From: SZUA-365 sp034002405
Lineage (GTDB): Bacteria > Bacteroidota > Ignavibacteria > SZUA-365
Length of the DNA: 14,057 nt
Direction: 5' to 3'
NCBI GenBank assembly: GCA_034002405.1
Contig: JAVFAS010000074.1
Coordinates: forward strand, 1 to 14,057
Made by a program: the position numbers and the translations under genes. Below the pieces are notes generated by a model, which was given only the letters and a program-made list of their open reading frames with translations, had not been told where the DNA came from and made no database searches. Position 1 is the first letter of the stretch. Each line of letters opens with the position of its first letter. This document shows positions 7,541-14,010 of the stretch, piece by piece.

Positions 7541-8404
7541 TCAGAAGTCCGCGTCGTGATCACCCGCGGTGAACGCGGTGTCGTGCTCGTCCGCGGCGGG
7601 ACGTCGCGTCGGGGTGACGCCCTGCCGGGTACGGCGAAAGGCGTCTTTCCCGAGGGTGATTTCCTGTGCGAGGTCGATGTAGTTCTGCGTCCCGACGGAA
7701 AGCGCGTCGTAGAGGATCACCGGCTTGCCGAAGCTCGGTGCCTCGCTCAAGCGCACATTCCGGCTGATGATGGTGTCGAAGACCTTTTCGCCGAAATAGT
7801 TGCGCACTTCCTCGGCGACCTGTTTCGACAGGCGCAGGCGCGTGTCGTACATCGTCAGCAGCACGCCCTCGATATCGAGGCCGGCATTGAGATGCTGGCG
7901 CACGATATTGATCGTATTGAGCAGCTTGCCGAGACCTTCCAACGCGTAGTATTCACACTGCACCGGGATGAGGACGGAATCGGACGCGGTGAGGGAATTG
8001 AGCGTCAGCAAGCCGAGCGAGGGGGGACAGTCGATCACGATGTATTCGTAAACCGATTTCAGCTCGTCGAGCGCGTGTTTGAGCACGAATTCCCGCTGTT
8101 TCCGATCAATCAGCTCGATTTCGGCACCGACGAGATTGATGTGCGACGGAATGATGCCGAGGAAGGGAAGCATGGTCGACTGCACGCCGTCCGCGGCCGT
8201 GCGACCATCGATAAGGATTTCATAGATCGTTGGCGACGCCTCGTTGACATCGATGCCGACACCGCTCGATGCATTGGCCTGCGGATCGATGTCCACGAGT
8301 AATGTCTTATGCTCCGCGACGGCGAGACTCGCCGCGAGGTTGACCGATGTCGTTGTTTTTCCGACGCCACCCTTCTGGTTGGCGACCGCGATGATTCTAC
8401 CCAT
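7541..8404 (-). CDS. parA: Chromosome-partitioning ATPase ParA (Soj family)
   Basis: ParA is a deviant-Walker ATPase that binds non-specific DNA as an ATP dimer and is released by ParB, creating the gradient that separates replicated origins. The product has 287 residues. The deviant Walker A is KGGVGKTT (11-18, with the signature lysine K11), Walker A' is LLVDIDPQANA (35-45) and Walker B is IVIDCPPS (122-129). The catalytic domain ends near residue 252. A 35-residue charged, probably disordered tail (AFRRTRQGVTPTRRPAADEHD...) makes it longer than the usual 250-260. It starts at ATG 8404, 23 nt after the cutA stop, with a GGGAG 15 nt upstream that is locked in a hairpin. It is likely expressed with cutA and parB. 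Confidence 0.97.
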   Translation of the reverse strand: MGRIIAVANQKGGVGKTTTSVNLAASLAVAEHKTLLVDIDPQANASSGVGIDVNEASPTIYEILIDGRTAADGVQSTMLPFLGIIPSHINLVGAEIELIDRKQREFVLKHALDELKSVYEYIVIDCPPSLGLLTLNSLTASDSVLIPVQCEYYALEGLGKLLNTINIVRQHLNAGLDIEGVLLTMYDTRLRLSKQVAEEVRNYFGEKVFDTIISRNVRLSEAPSFGKPVILYDALSVGTQNYIDLAQEITLGKDAFRRTRQGVTPTRRPAADEHDTAFTAGDHDADF

Positions 8405-8418
8405 ACACTCGTGGTTGA

Positions 8419-8443
8419 CTCCCGCGCCTACCGCGCGCGGGAG
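8419..8443 (-). promoter_or_regulatory. Hairpin across the cutA stop codon covering the parA ribosome-binding site
   Basis: In minus-strand RNA, CTCCCGCGC (8443-8435) pairs perfectly over 9 bp with GCGCGGGAG (8427-8419), with a 7-nt loop that contains the cutA stop codon TAG. The right arm includes GGGAG, the best ribosome-binding site for parA. A ribosome finishing cutA would open the stem, so the arrangement fits translational coupling. It lacks a following T-run, so it is not an intrinsic terminator. A weaker GAG 4 nt before parA remains outside the stem. Confidence 0.55.
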
Positions 8444-8766
8444 AGTGATTCGTCAATCCATTGCAGATACGGAACGGAGCCGTCGGTGATGGCCGTGCAG
8501 ATGATCTCGGGCAGCTCGTAGGAATGCAATTCCCGCGTGCGCGCGGCCAGGTGGTCGAATTCCGACTGACGTGTCTTGCACATCAAGACGGCCTCCACAT
8601 CCTCCTGCACGGCGTTCTGCCAGCGATAGATCGACCGGACACCAGGGAGCACGCCGCAGCATGCCGCGAGCCGCTCCTCCACCAGAACACGGGCGATCAT
8701 GGCCGCCTCGTCCGCGGTCGCCGCGGTGATCCACGCGATGACATATTCTCCGGTCAAATCCGCCAT
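8428..8766 (-). CDS. cutA: Divalent-cation tolerance protein CutA1
   Basis: CutA1 is a small, very stable trimeric cytoplasmic protein of the PII-like fold, linked to divalent metal tolerance; its biochemical role is not settled. The 112 residues from ATG 8766 match the family length. Family hallmarks are EERLAACCGVLPGVRSIYRWQ (30-50) and HSYELPEIICTAI (81-93). An in-frame ATG at 8913 would add 49 residues (a proline/alanine-rich stretch ending SHPIPSHICG). I reject it because it lies outside the conserved domain, its last part has low third-position GC, and it would overlap the promoter of the divergent TPR gene. No Shine-Dalgarno precedes ATG 8766, and a promoter-like pair places transcription start at or next to this ATG, so the mRNA may be leaderless. 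cutA is first in a cutA-parA-parB run. Confidence 0.9.
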   Translation of the reverse strand: MADLTGEYVIAWITAATADEAAMIARVLVEERLAACCGVLPGVRSIYRWQNAVQEDVEAVLMCKTRQSEFDHLAARTRELHSYELPEIICTAITDGSVPYLQWIDESLSRAR

Positions 8767-8772
8767 TCCACA

Positions 8773-8801
8773 AATATGGGATGGAATGGGGTGAGAAGCA
8801 A
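8773..8801 (-). promoter_or_regulatory. Candidate promoter of cutA-parA-parB (possibly leaderless)
   Basis: Read on the minus strand, TTGCTT (8801-8796) and CATATT (8778-8773) are separated by exactly 17 nt. Seven bases past the -10 box is the A of the cutA ATG at 8766. The -10 region, CATATTTG, is also one base off the TAnnTTTG element used in Bacteroidota. Matches are partial (3/6 and 4/6), so this is tentative. Confidence 0.3.
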
Positions 8802-8897
8802 TGACAAGAACAGGGACCGGCACGTTCTCGACCGCGGTCTCCGCCGCGGGCGCGGCCGGGATGCGGTCGGGGACGCCGGAACGGATGGGGAATTCGC

Positions 8898-8926
8898 TTG
8901 TTTTTTCGGTCATATGGGGATATGTT
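8898..8926 (+). promoter_or_regulatory. Candidate promoter of the TPR-thioredoxin gene run
   Basis: TTGTTT (8898-8903) and TATGTT (8921-8926) are 17 nt apart, and TATGTTTT also fits the Bacteroidota TAnnTTTG element with one mismatch. The site lies in a short AT-rich patch 27 nt before the TPR start codon and diverges from the cutA promoter. The patch overlaps the rejected long form of cutA. Confidence 0.35.
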
Positions 8927-8952
8927 TTAACGGTTTATTCGCTGAACAATGG

Positions 8953-10389
8953 ATGCTGATGAATTATTTCGATTTCGACGATTACGAGGAGAATTTTGAC
9001 GATCCGGGACGGGGTCCCGAGCGCAGCTATACCGACCGTGAGCTTTCGGACCTGCTGCAGGCCGCCCGCCAGGGGTCGCTCAGCACCGAAACGATCGAGG
9101 ATATCGCCGGCTATCACCTCGACAAGCAGAATTTCGAGGAAGCGCTGAAGTTCCTCGACGTGCTGGTCGAACGCGCACCCTATAGTTCCGACGCCTGGGA
9201 GCGGCGTGGACTGGTGCTCAACAACCTGGGCCGCTACGAACAGGCGCTCGCGGCGTTTGAACAGGCCGAGGCACTCAATCCGGCTGATCTCGAGCTGCTG
9301 ATCAACAAGGGCATCACGCTCGACAATCTCGGTGATATCGACGGCGCGATCGCCTGTCTCGATACCGCGCTGTCGATGGAGCCCGACAACGAGGATGCAT
9401 TGTTCAACAAAGGCATCGCGCTCGAGCATACCGGCAAATATCTCGAGGCCGCGTATCTGTTCGAGGAACTCATCGCGCGCGATCCCGAAAACGAAGCGGC
9501 CTGGTACGAACTCGGCTATTGCAACGATTTCATGGACCGGTTGAAGGAATCCCTCCGCTGCTACGACCGCGCCATCGATCTCGCACCGTTCAACCACAAT
9601 GCATGGTACAACCGCGGCATCGTGCTCAACCGTCTCGGGGCTTACCGCAAGGCGATCGAAAGCTATGATTTCGCGCTCGCGATCGATGAGGGCTTCGCGT
9701 CGGCCTGGTACAATCGCGGCAACAGCTGCGCGAATCTCAAATGGTTCGAGGAAGCGATCACCTGTTTCCGCAAGACCATCGAACTCGAAGCCGACGATGT
9801 GCATGCCTGGCACAACCTCGGCAACGCCTACGACGAAAATGGACAGTTCGCCGAGGCCATCGAGGCCTTCACGCGCGCGATCACGATTTCTCCCGGCAAT
9901 TTCGAATCACTGTTCGGTCGCGGGAGCGCCCATGAGGCGATAAAGGATTATCCCGCCGCACTGGCGGATTTCCGTACCGCGCTGCATTACGCGCCCGACA
10001 CCTCCGAAATCTGGTATGCGAAATCGGATGTGGAATTCGAACTGGGCGACATGGACGCGGCGCTCATCAGTCTCGGAAATGTGTTGCGGCTCGAACCGGA
10101 CAATGCCACGGCCTGGGTGGATTTCGCGGAAATCAATCTCGAAGCGGGCCGGTATGAAGAGGGACTCATGGCCGCCGAGCGCGCGGTCGCCCTCGGAGAC
10201 CGTTTGCCGGAAGCCTGGTTCTTCATCGCCGAGGCGCATCTGCTCCGCCGTGAACGCAAAGCCGCGCTGCACGCGCTCGAAACCCTCGCACGCATCGCGC
10301 CCGACGGCCGCGACTCGGATGGCCAACCGCTGCCGGATCTCACCGCGTATCGGGAATATCGCTGGGTCCTGAAGGGAGGAAAGGAATGA
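8953..10389 (+). CDS. Tetratricopeptide-repeat protein
   Basis: This gene encodes 478 residues from ATG 8953; ATG 8959 two codons later is equally possible, and neither has a good ribosome-binding site. There is no signal peptide, so the protein is probably cytoplasmic. The first 45 residues are very acidic (NYFDFDDYEENFDDPG). Residues about 47-450 are close to a dozen 34-residue TPR units, recognisable by blocks such as AWYNRGIVLNRLGAYRKAIESYDFALAID (218-245) and AWHNLGNAYDENGQFAEAIEAFTRAITISP (285-314). TPR arrays are protein-binding scaffolds; the partner is unknown. It overlaps the next gene (membrane thioredoxin-like) by 4 nt in ATGA, so the two are translationally coupled. The unusually even GC and regular repeats are normal for such proteins. 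Confidence 0.92.
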   Translation: MLMNYFDFDDYEENFDDPGRGPERSYTDRELSDLLQAARQGSLSTETIEDIAGYHLDKQNFEEALKFLDVLVERAPYSSDAWERRGLVLNNLGRYEQALAAFEQAEALNPADLELLINKGITLDNLGDIDGAIACLDTALSMEPDNEDALFNKGIALEHTGKYLEAAYLFEELIARDPENEAAWYELGYCNDFMDRLKESLRCYDRAIDLAPFNHNAWYNRGIVLNRLGAYRKAIESYDFALAIDEGFASAWYNRGNSCANLKWFEEAITCFRKTIELEADDVHAWHNLGNAYDENGQFAEAIEAFTRAITISPGNFESLFGRGSAHEAIKDYPAALADFRTALHYAPDTSEIWYAKSDVEFELGDMDAALISLGNVLRLEPDNATAWVDFAEINLEAGRYEEGLMAAERAVALGDRLPEAWFFIAEAHLLRRERKAALHALETLARIAPDGRDSDGQPLPDLTAYREYRWVLKGGKE

Positions 10390-10895
10390 ACGTCGCCACG
10401 AAATCCATTCTCGCGGTGTTCGTGCTGGCCGTGATCGGTGGATTGTTTGCCTGGACCAGCGGCGGCGCGACTGATGGTGGGAAATGGACCGCCTATGGCG
10501 ATGCACTGAAGAAGGCCGAGGGTTCGGACCGCATCCTCGTCGTTGATGTGTACACAAACTGGTGTAGCTGGTGCAAGAAAATGGACCGTGATGTCTATGG
10601 CGATCCGGCGGTGCGGGCCGTGCTCGACCAGCACTTCATCGCCGCCAAGCTGAACGCCGAATCCACGACCACGCACGCCGTGGGCGGCCAGTCACGGAGC
10701 GAGCGCGACATCGCGAAATCGTTTGGCGTGACCGGATACCCGACCACCCTGTTCCTCACGGCCGCGGGAGACCCCATCACCGTCCTGCCGGGCTACGTTC
10801 CGAAAGAGACCTTTCTGCTCGTGCTCGAGTACATTCACACGCGCAGCTACGAACGGCAGAGCTGGGAAGAATTCCAGAACCAGAAGAAATCGTAG
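10386..10895 (+). CDS. Membrane-anchored thioredoxin-like protein (CxxC)
   Basis: This gene encodes 169 residues. A single N-terminal hydrophobic segment (about 7-24) has no clear cleavage site, so the thioredoxin domain is probably tethered to the outer face of the inner membrane. The redox motif is C60-SW-C63 in VDVYTNWCSWCKKMD, and the cis-proline is in GVTGYPTT (about residue 119). This resembles the DsbD-gamma / thioredoxin_7 group of envelope thioredoxin-like proteins that reduce or isomerise disulfides; the actual partner is unknown. GGGAGG 6 nt before ATG 10386 is a strong ribosome-binding site lying inside the TPR gene, whose stop overlaps this start. The next gene begins 3 nt after its stop. 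Confidence 0.9.
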   Translation: MNVATKSILAVFVLAVIGGLFAWTSGGATDGGKWTAYGDALKKAEGSDRILVVDVYTNWCSWCKKMDRDVYGDPAVRAVLDQHFIAAKLNAESTTTHAVGGQSRSERDIAKSFGVTGYPTTLFLTAAGDPITVLPGYVPKETFLLVLEYIHTRSYERQSWEEFQNQKKS

Positions 10896-10898
10896 CAC

Positions 10899-11396
10899 GT
10901 GCGCTGGTCCTGGTCCGCCTACGCGCTCCTCACCGCGCCGGCCGTGTTGTGGAGTACCGGACTCTTCGCCGCGTCCATCGCGCATTCGAGTGGATGGGAC
11001 GGCCTCGCCTTCGCCACCCGCTTGCTGTATTCTCCCGTCTGTCACCAGGACGCGGCGCGGAGTTTCGTGATCGCCGGATGGCCGATGAATGTGTGTCACC
11101 GATGTTCGGGTATTTATCTCTCGTTTACCGTAATGCTGTTGATCCTGCCGTGGTTTCGTGCACGGTGGTTGCGACATTCCGTTTCCGTGCGACGGCTTGC
11201 TATATTTGTTCTTCCGCTGCTGCTGGATTACGCGCTCGATGTTCTGGGCGTCTGGCGGAATTCCGCGATGTCCCGTCTGCTGTCCGGTGTCGTTGCCGGC
11301 GCCGGGCTGGCGCTGTTCGTGCTGCCGGCCTGGATGGAGGTGTGGACATCGCGCCGCCACCGCGGCATTCACCATTCCGAAGAGGCCTCGCGATGA
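10899..11396 (+). CDS. DUF2085 family membrane protein
   Basis: This gene encodes 165 residues from GTG 10899, only 3 nt after the previous stop; no other start fits. Hydrophobic segments lie at about 9-28, 72-86, 98-118 and 127-145. The conserved DUF2085 signature is intact: YSPVCHQDAARSF (44-56, with C48 H49 Q50) and PMNVCHRCSGIYLSF (62-76, with C66 H67 and C69). The clustered Cys/His residues suggest a metal site or a redox centre facing the envelope; no function is established for the family. Co-expression with the thioredoxin-like gene immediately upstream is nearly certain, which makes thiol chemistry at these cysteines a reasonable guess. The stop codon overlaps the next start in ATGA. 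Confidence 0.88.
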   Translation: MRWSWSAYALLTAPAVLWSTGLFAASIAHSSGWDGLAFATRLLYSPVCHQDAARSFVIAGWPMNVCHRCSGIYLSFTVMLLILPWFRARWLRHSVSVRRLAIFVLPLLLDYALDVLGVWRNSAMSRLLSGVVAGAGLALFVLPAWMEVWTSRRHRGIHHSEEASR

Positions 11397-11953
11397 ACGA
11401 GTTTTCCGTCTCGGCCAAACCCGGCAAGTTGATTCCCGTCCTCATCGGCGGCACGGCCATGGTCGTCGTCTCCGCCTTCCCGATCATCAATCTCGTCAAC
11501 CTGTTGTGCTGCGCGGGCATCATGGGCGCCGCGGTGCTTGGGGTATGGTTTTACCGGCGCGGCTTCCCGGCCGGTCTGCCCTTCACCATCGGTGACGGCA
11601 CGGCCGTGGGTGCGCTGTCGGGTGTGATTGGCGGCGCGATGATGACGGTGGTGGCGGTGGTGACCGGCGGGTTGCTATCGGATGATTTCGCTGTCCGCTT
11701 GCAGGACGAGCTGGACAATGCCTTCGCGCAGGCGGGATCACAGACCGCGGATCCGGCGGCCATCGAGGCGACGGAACAGCTCTTCATGCAGATCGCCGGG
11801 AATCCGATGCTTCTCGTGCTGGTCGTGCTGTTCACGCTTCTGTTGCTGTTCACCGCGTTCGGCACGCTGGGCGGATTGATCGGCGGGGCGATCTTCAAGA
11901 CGACACCACCACCGCCCGGTGCGTTTCCGGTGGAGAACCATCACGGTGTCTGA
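11393..11953 (+). CDS. Unrecognised four-helix integral membrane protein
   Basis: This gene encodes 186 residues. ATG 11393 overlaps the stop of the DUF2085 gene by 4 nt; the longer frame upstream runs through that gene out of frame and is discarded. Predicted membrane segments lie at about 14-34, 36-54, 69-93 and 138-168, rich in glycine and alanine (GALSGVIGGAMM, GTLGGLIGGAIF). A soluble loop of about 40 residues lies between helices 3 and 4 (DDFAVRLQDELDNAFAQAGS), and the tail is proline-rich. Small-residue GxxG repeats suggest tight helix packing. I do not recognise the family. It is a member of the same transcript by spacing and orientation. Confidence 0.85.
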   Translation: MNEFSVSAKPGKLIPVLIGGTAMVVVSAFPIINLVNLLCCAGIMGAAVLGVWFYRRGFPAGLPFTIGDGTAVGALSGVIGGAMMTVVAVVTGGLLSDDFAVRLQDELDNAFAQAGSQTADPAAIEATEQLFMQIAGNPMLLVLVVLFTLLLLFTAFGTLGGLIGGAIFKTTPPPPGAFPVENHHGV

Positions 11954-12005
11954 CGCGTAGAATGGAGCTGTGTTCATTTCTCCCAACCACAATTCTTCCC
12001 GTTGC

Positions 12006-13238
12006 ATGAATCGCAGTATCATTTCGTTTCTCCTGCTCGTCGCCCTCACGGCGACACTGCATGCGCAGAGTGGTCCGGTGGCCGGTCGGCCCTACACGGT
12101 GACCTACGTCCCCCCGCCTGATTCCCCCTTTGCCTCGGCGAAGGAACTGACGCTGATCCACACCTTCGACTACTGGAATGTGCGATACGGGACGCGGTTG
12201 GCGCTGTGGCAGAACGTGCTGCGTCCCGACACCGGCCGCGTGCGCTTCGCCCGGCTCGAGAAAGGGCCCGGCGGTTGGCGCGCGACTATCGATATTCCCG
12301 AAACCGCGGCGCTGCTCAGCTACATCATCGGTGACGGCACGACCATCGACGGGAATCATGAGCGAACCTTCACGTCCTATGTCTATGACGCCGAGGGACG
12401 TCCGGTGCGCAACGCGCGCTTTTACAACATTCCCTTCCTGCGGCTGGCCCGCGAGGATCTGGGGCGCATCGTGCAGGAAGCCGAGCGCGAGATCATCGAA
12501 TACCCCGAGAATTTTCCCGCCTACCACCAGTATTTCAAGCTTCTGCTGGAGCAGGCGCGCGGCAATACGCGCACGCAGCAGCGTATCGCCACGCGGATCG
12601 ACGAACTCGAGCAACGCTTTGGCGGGAATTACGAGTTCATGAACATGGCGGCCGAAACGTGGTACTACGTGCTGCAGGACCAGGAGAAAGGGCTTGCCTA
12701 CCGGGAGAAAATTCCCCCGAACGCGCAATGGCCGCAGGTGTTCCGCATGTACGACCGCGGCACGAAGGAAGAGGAGCTGCGGCAGCGGGCGCTGCACGCC
12801 GAACAGCAGCGCACACGCCTGATCAATACCGAACTCCCGGCCTTCAACCTGCACGACCGTGACGACCGCAAGGTCGCGTTCCCGCAAAAGGATGGGAAAG
12901 TCCGGATTTTCGTGTTCTGGGCCAGCACGTCCGCGAATTCTGGACAGATGCTCGAGGGTCTGCGGGACATCGCCGCCACGCGGCCGCGGGATGCGTTCGA
13001 GGTCGTGGCCGTCAGTGTCGATCCCGACGAGACGAAGGCGTTCGAGCATTTCAGCGGGCATTCCTATCCCTTTGTCCTGCTCTTCAACCAAGGCGCGACC
13101 TTGCTGCGTCTCGGTGTCGACAGCATCCCCACGACCTTCGTGGTGGATGGTACGGGCATCGTGCGCGACACGCAGGTGGGTTTCTCCCCGGCAACCGTTA
13201 CCGCTATCCGCAAGACGGTCGACGATCTGTTGCGATGA
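12006..13238 (+). CDS. Exported thioredoxin-fold (redoxin/TlpA-like) protein lacking cysteines
   Basis: This gene encodes 410 residues from ATG 12006, chosen because it opens a signal peptide directly (MNRSIISFLLLVALTATLHAQ); GTG 11970 would add 12 polar residues before it. Residues about 25-135 form an all-beta, Ig-like N-terminal region and about 140-280 a helical region with TPR-like character. Residues about 285-410 are a TlpA/AhpC-TSA-type thioredoxin fold (LPAFNLHDRDDRKVAF, IFVFWAS, VVAVSVDPD, SIPTTFVVDGTG with the cis-proline). Where relatives have WCxxC, this protein has S309-AN-S312, and the whole protein contains no cysteine, so it cannot do dithiol chemistry. It may be a chaperone-like or binding module. 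It sits 52 nt after the membrane gene and 7 nt before the cyclase gene. Confidence 0.88.
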   Translation: MNRSIISFLLLVALTATLHAQSGPVAGRPYTVTYVPPPDSPFASAKELTLIHTFDYWNVRYGTRLALWQNVLRPDTGRVRFARLEKGPGGWRATIDIPETAALLSYIIGDGTTIDGNHERTFTSYVYDAEGRPVRNARFYNIPFLRLAREDLGRIVQEAEREIIEYPENFPAYHQYFKLLLEQARGNTRTQQRIATRIDELEQRFGGNYEFMNMAAETWYYVLQDQEKGLAYREKIPPNAQWPQVFRMYDRGTKEEELRQRALHAEQQRTRLINTELPAFNLHDRDDRKVAFPQKDGKVRIFVFWASTSANSGQMLEGLRDIAATRPRDAFEVVAVSVDPDETKAFEHFSGHSYPFVLLFNQGATLLRLGVDSIPTTFVVDGTGIVRDTQVGFSPATVTAIRKTVDDLLR

Positions 13239-13245
13239 TGGCGCC

Positions 13246-14010
13246 ATGACGAATGCTCCGGTGATTGACATCAGTACACCGCTCGACGAGTGGACGCCCG
13301 CGTATCCCGGCGATCCTGTGTTCACGCGCACCGTCACGTCGACCTTCGACGCAGAGGGCGCGGGCTATCTTCTGTCCTCGCTCGCGATGAGCGCGCATTC
13401 GGGGACGCACATCGACGCACCCGCGCATTTCCTGCCGAAGGGAATGACCATCGATCAGATTCCGCCGCGGCGATGGATTTCATCCGCCGTCGTGGTCGAC
13501 ACCGAGGGGGAGCGTCGCATCGGCGCGGCACGGCTCGCGCGGCAGGAGATCCGGCCGGGTGACTCCGTGTTGTTGCGCGCGAATGCCGACCGCGCGGTCG
13601 ATGCGCACCCCGATGATTTCGCCGCGCTCGACCGCGATGCCGCGGAATGGCTCGTCGAACGGCGCATCAATCTTGTCGGCATCGACGCGTTGTCGATCGA
13701 ACCCTACACGGATCCGGCCTGGCCGGTGCACACGATCCTGCTCGGGCATGATATTCTCATTCTGGAAGGACTCCGGTTGCGTCACGTCGCACCCGGCCGC
13801 TATACGCTCGTCGCCACGCCGCTCCGCATCACCGGCGCCGACGGCGCCCCCGCCCGTGCGCTGCTGTGCGGGCGAACCGGACGGGAGGATGCGGCGGGAG
13901 GGCGAACCGGACGGGAGGATGCGGCGGGGGGGGGAGGGCGAACCGGACGGGAGGATGCGGCGGGGGGATGCGGTGGGGGGGGAGGGCGAACCGTATACGA
14001 ATACGAATGA
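13246..14010 (+). CDS. Cyclase-family (kynurenine-formamidase-like) metal hydrolase
   Basis: This gene encodes 254 residues from ATG 13246, 7 nt after the previous stop. The family signature HxGTHxDxPxH is intact at H51-SGTH-ID-AP-A-H61, which binds the catalytic metal in arylformamidases and related cyclases. GIDALSIEP (145-153) and H168 in ILLGHDILILEGL are also family-like. The conserved fold ends near residue 207 (ITGADGAPARALL). The remaining 47 residues, three copies of GRTGREDAAGG and a glycine run, are translated repeat DNA. Family members normally stop about where this repeat begins, so the frame was probably extended by repeat insertion. The substrate is unknown: kynurenine formamidase is one option, but no tryptophan-degradation neighbours are present. 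It is the last gene of the run in this window. Confidence 0.9.
   Translation: MTNAPVIDISTPLDEWTPAYPGDPVFTRTVTSTFDAEGAGYLLSSLAMSAHSGTHIDAPAHFLPKGMTIDQIPPRRWISSAVVVDTEGERRIGAARLARQEIRPGDSVLLRANADRAVDAHPDDFAALDRDAAEWLVERRINLVGIDALSIEPYTDPAWPVHTILLGHDILILEGLRLRHVAPGRYTLVATPLRITGADGAPARALLCGRTGREDAAGGRTGREDAAGGGGRTGREDAAGGCGGGGGRTVYEYE
13871..13990. repeat. G-rich direct repeat fused to the 3' end of the cyclase gene
   Basis: Units starting GGCGAACCGG begin at 13871, 13901 and 13937, with a truncated copy at 13985; spacings are 30, 36 and 48 bp. The core GACGGGAGGATGCGGCGG is identical in the first three. Growth in length comes from G-runs, up to nine G at 13926-13934 and eight at 13975-13982, plus a partial internal duplication in the third unit. 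All spacings are multiples of three, so the reading frame of the cyclase stays open. The last 47 bases of the window (14011-14057) show nothing recognisable. Confidence 0.8.

Noticed and set aside
6584..8302. 572-codon plus-strand open frame across parB and parA
   Set aside because: It lies fully antisense to two genes with unmistakable ParA/ParB motifs; its translation resembles no protein family.
8767..8913. N-terminal extension of CutA from ATG 8913
   Set aside because: It is outside the conserved CutA domain, the codons just before ATG 8766 have low GC3, and it would run over the divergent TPR promoter. It cannot be fully excluded.
10894..10903. CACGTG core at the thioredoxin-DUF2085 junction as a parS site
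   Set aside because: Only the central six bases fit; the flanks do not match the 16-bp parS palindrome and it covers a stop/start junction.
11201..11208. TATATTTG, a perfect match to the Bacteroidota -7 promoter element, inside the DUF2085 gene
   Set aside because: No -33 element at suitable spacing, it encodes conserved-looking membrane residues, and the next gene is already coupled by an ATGA overlap.
11895..13337. 480-codon minus-strand open frame opposite the redoxin-like gene
   Set aside because: It is a shadow in GC-rich DNA. The plus strand has a signal peptide and thioredoxin-fold motifs in a co-directional gene run.
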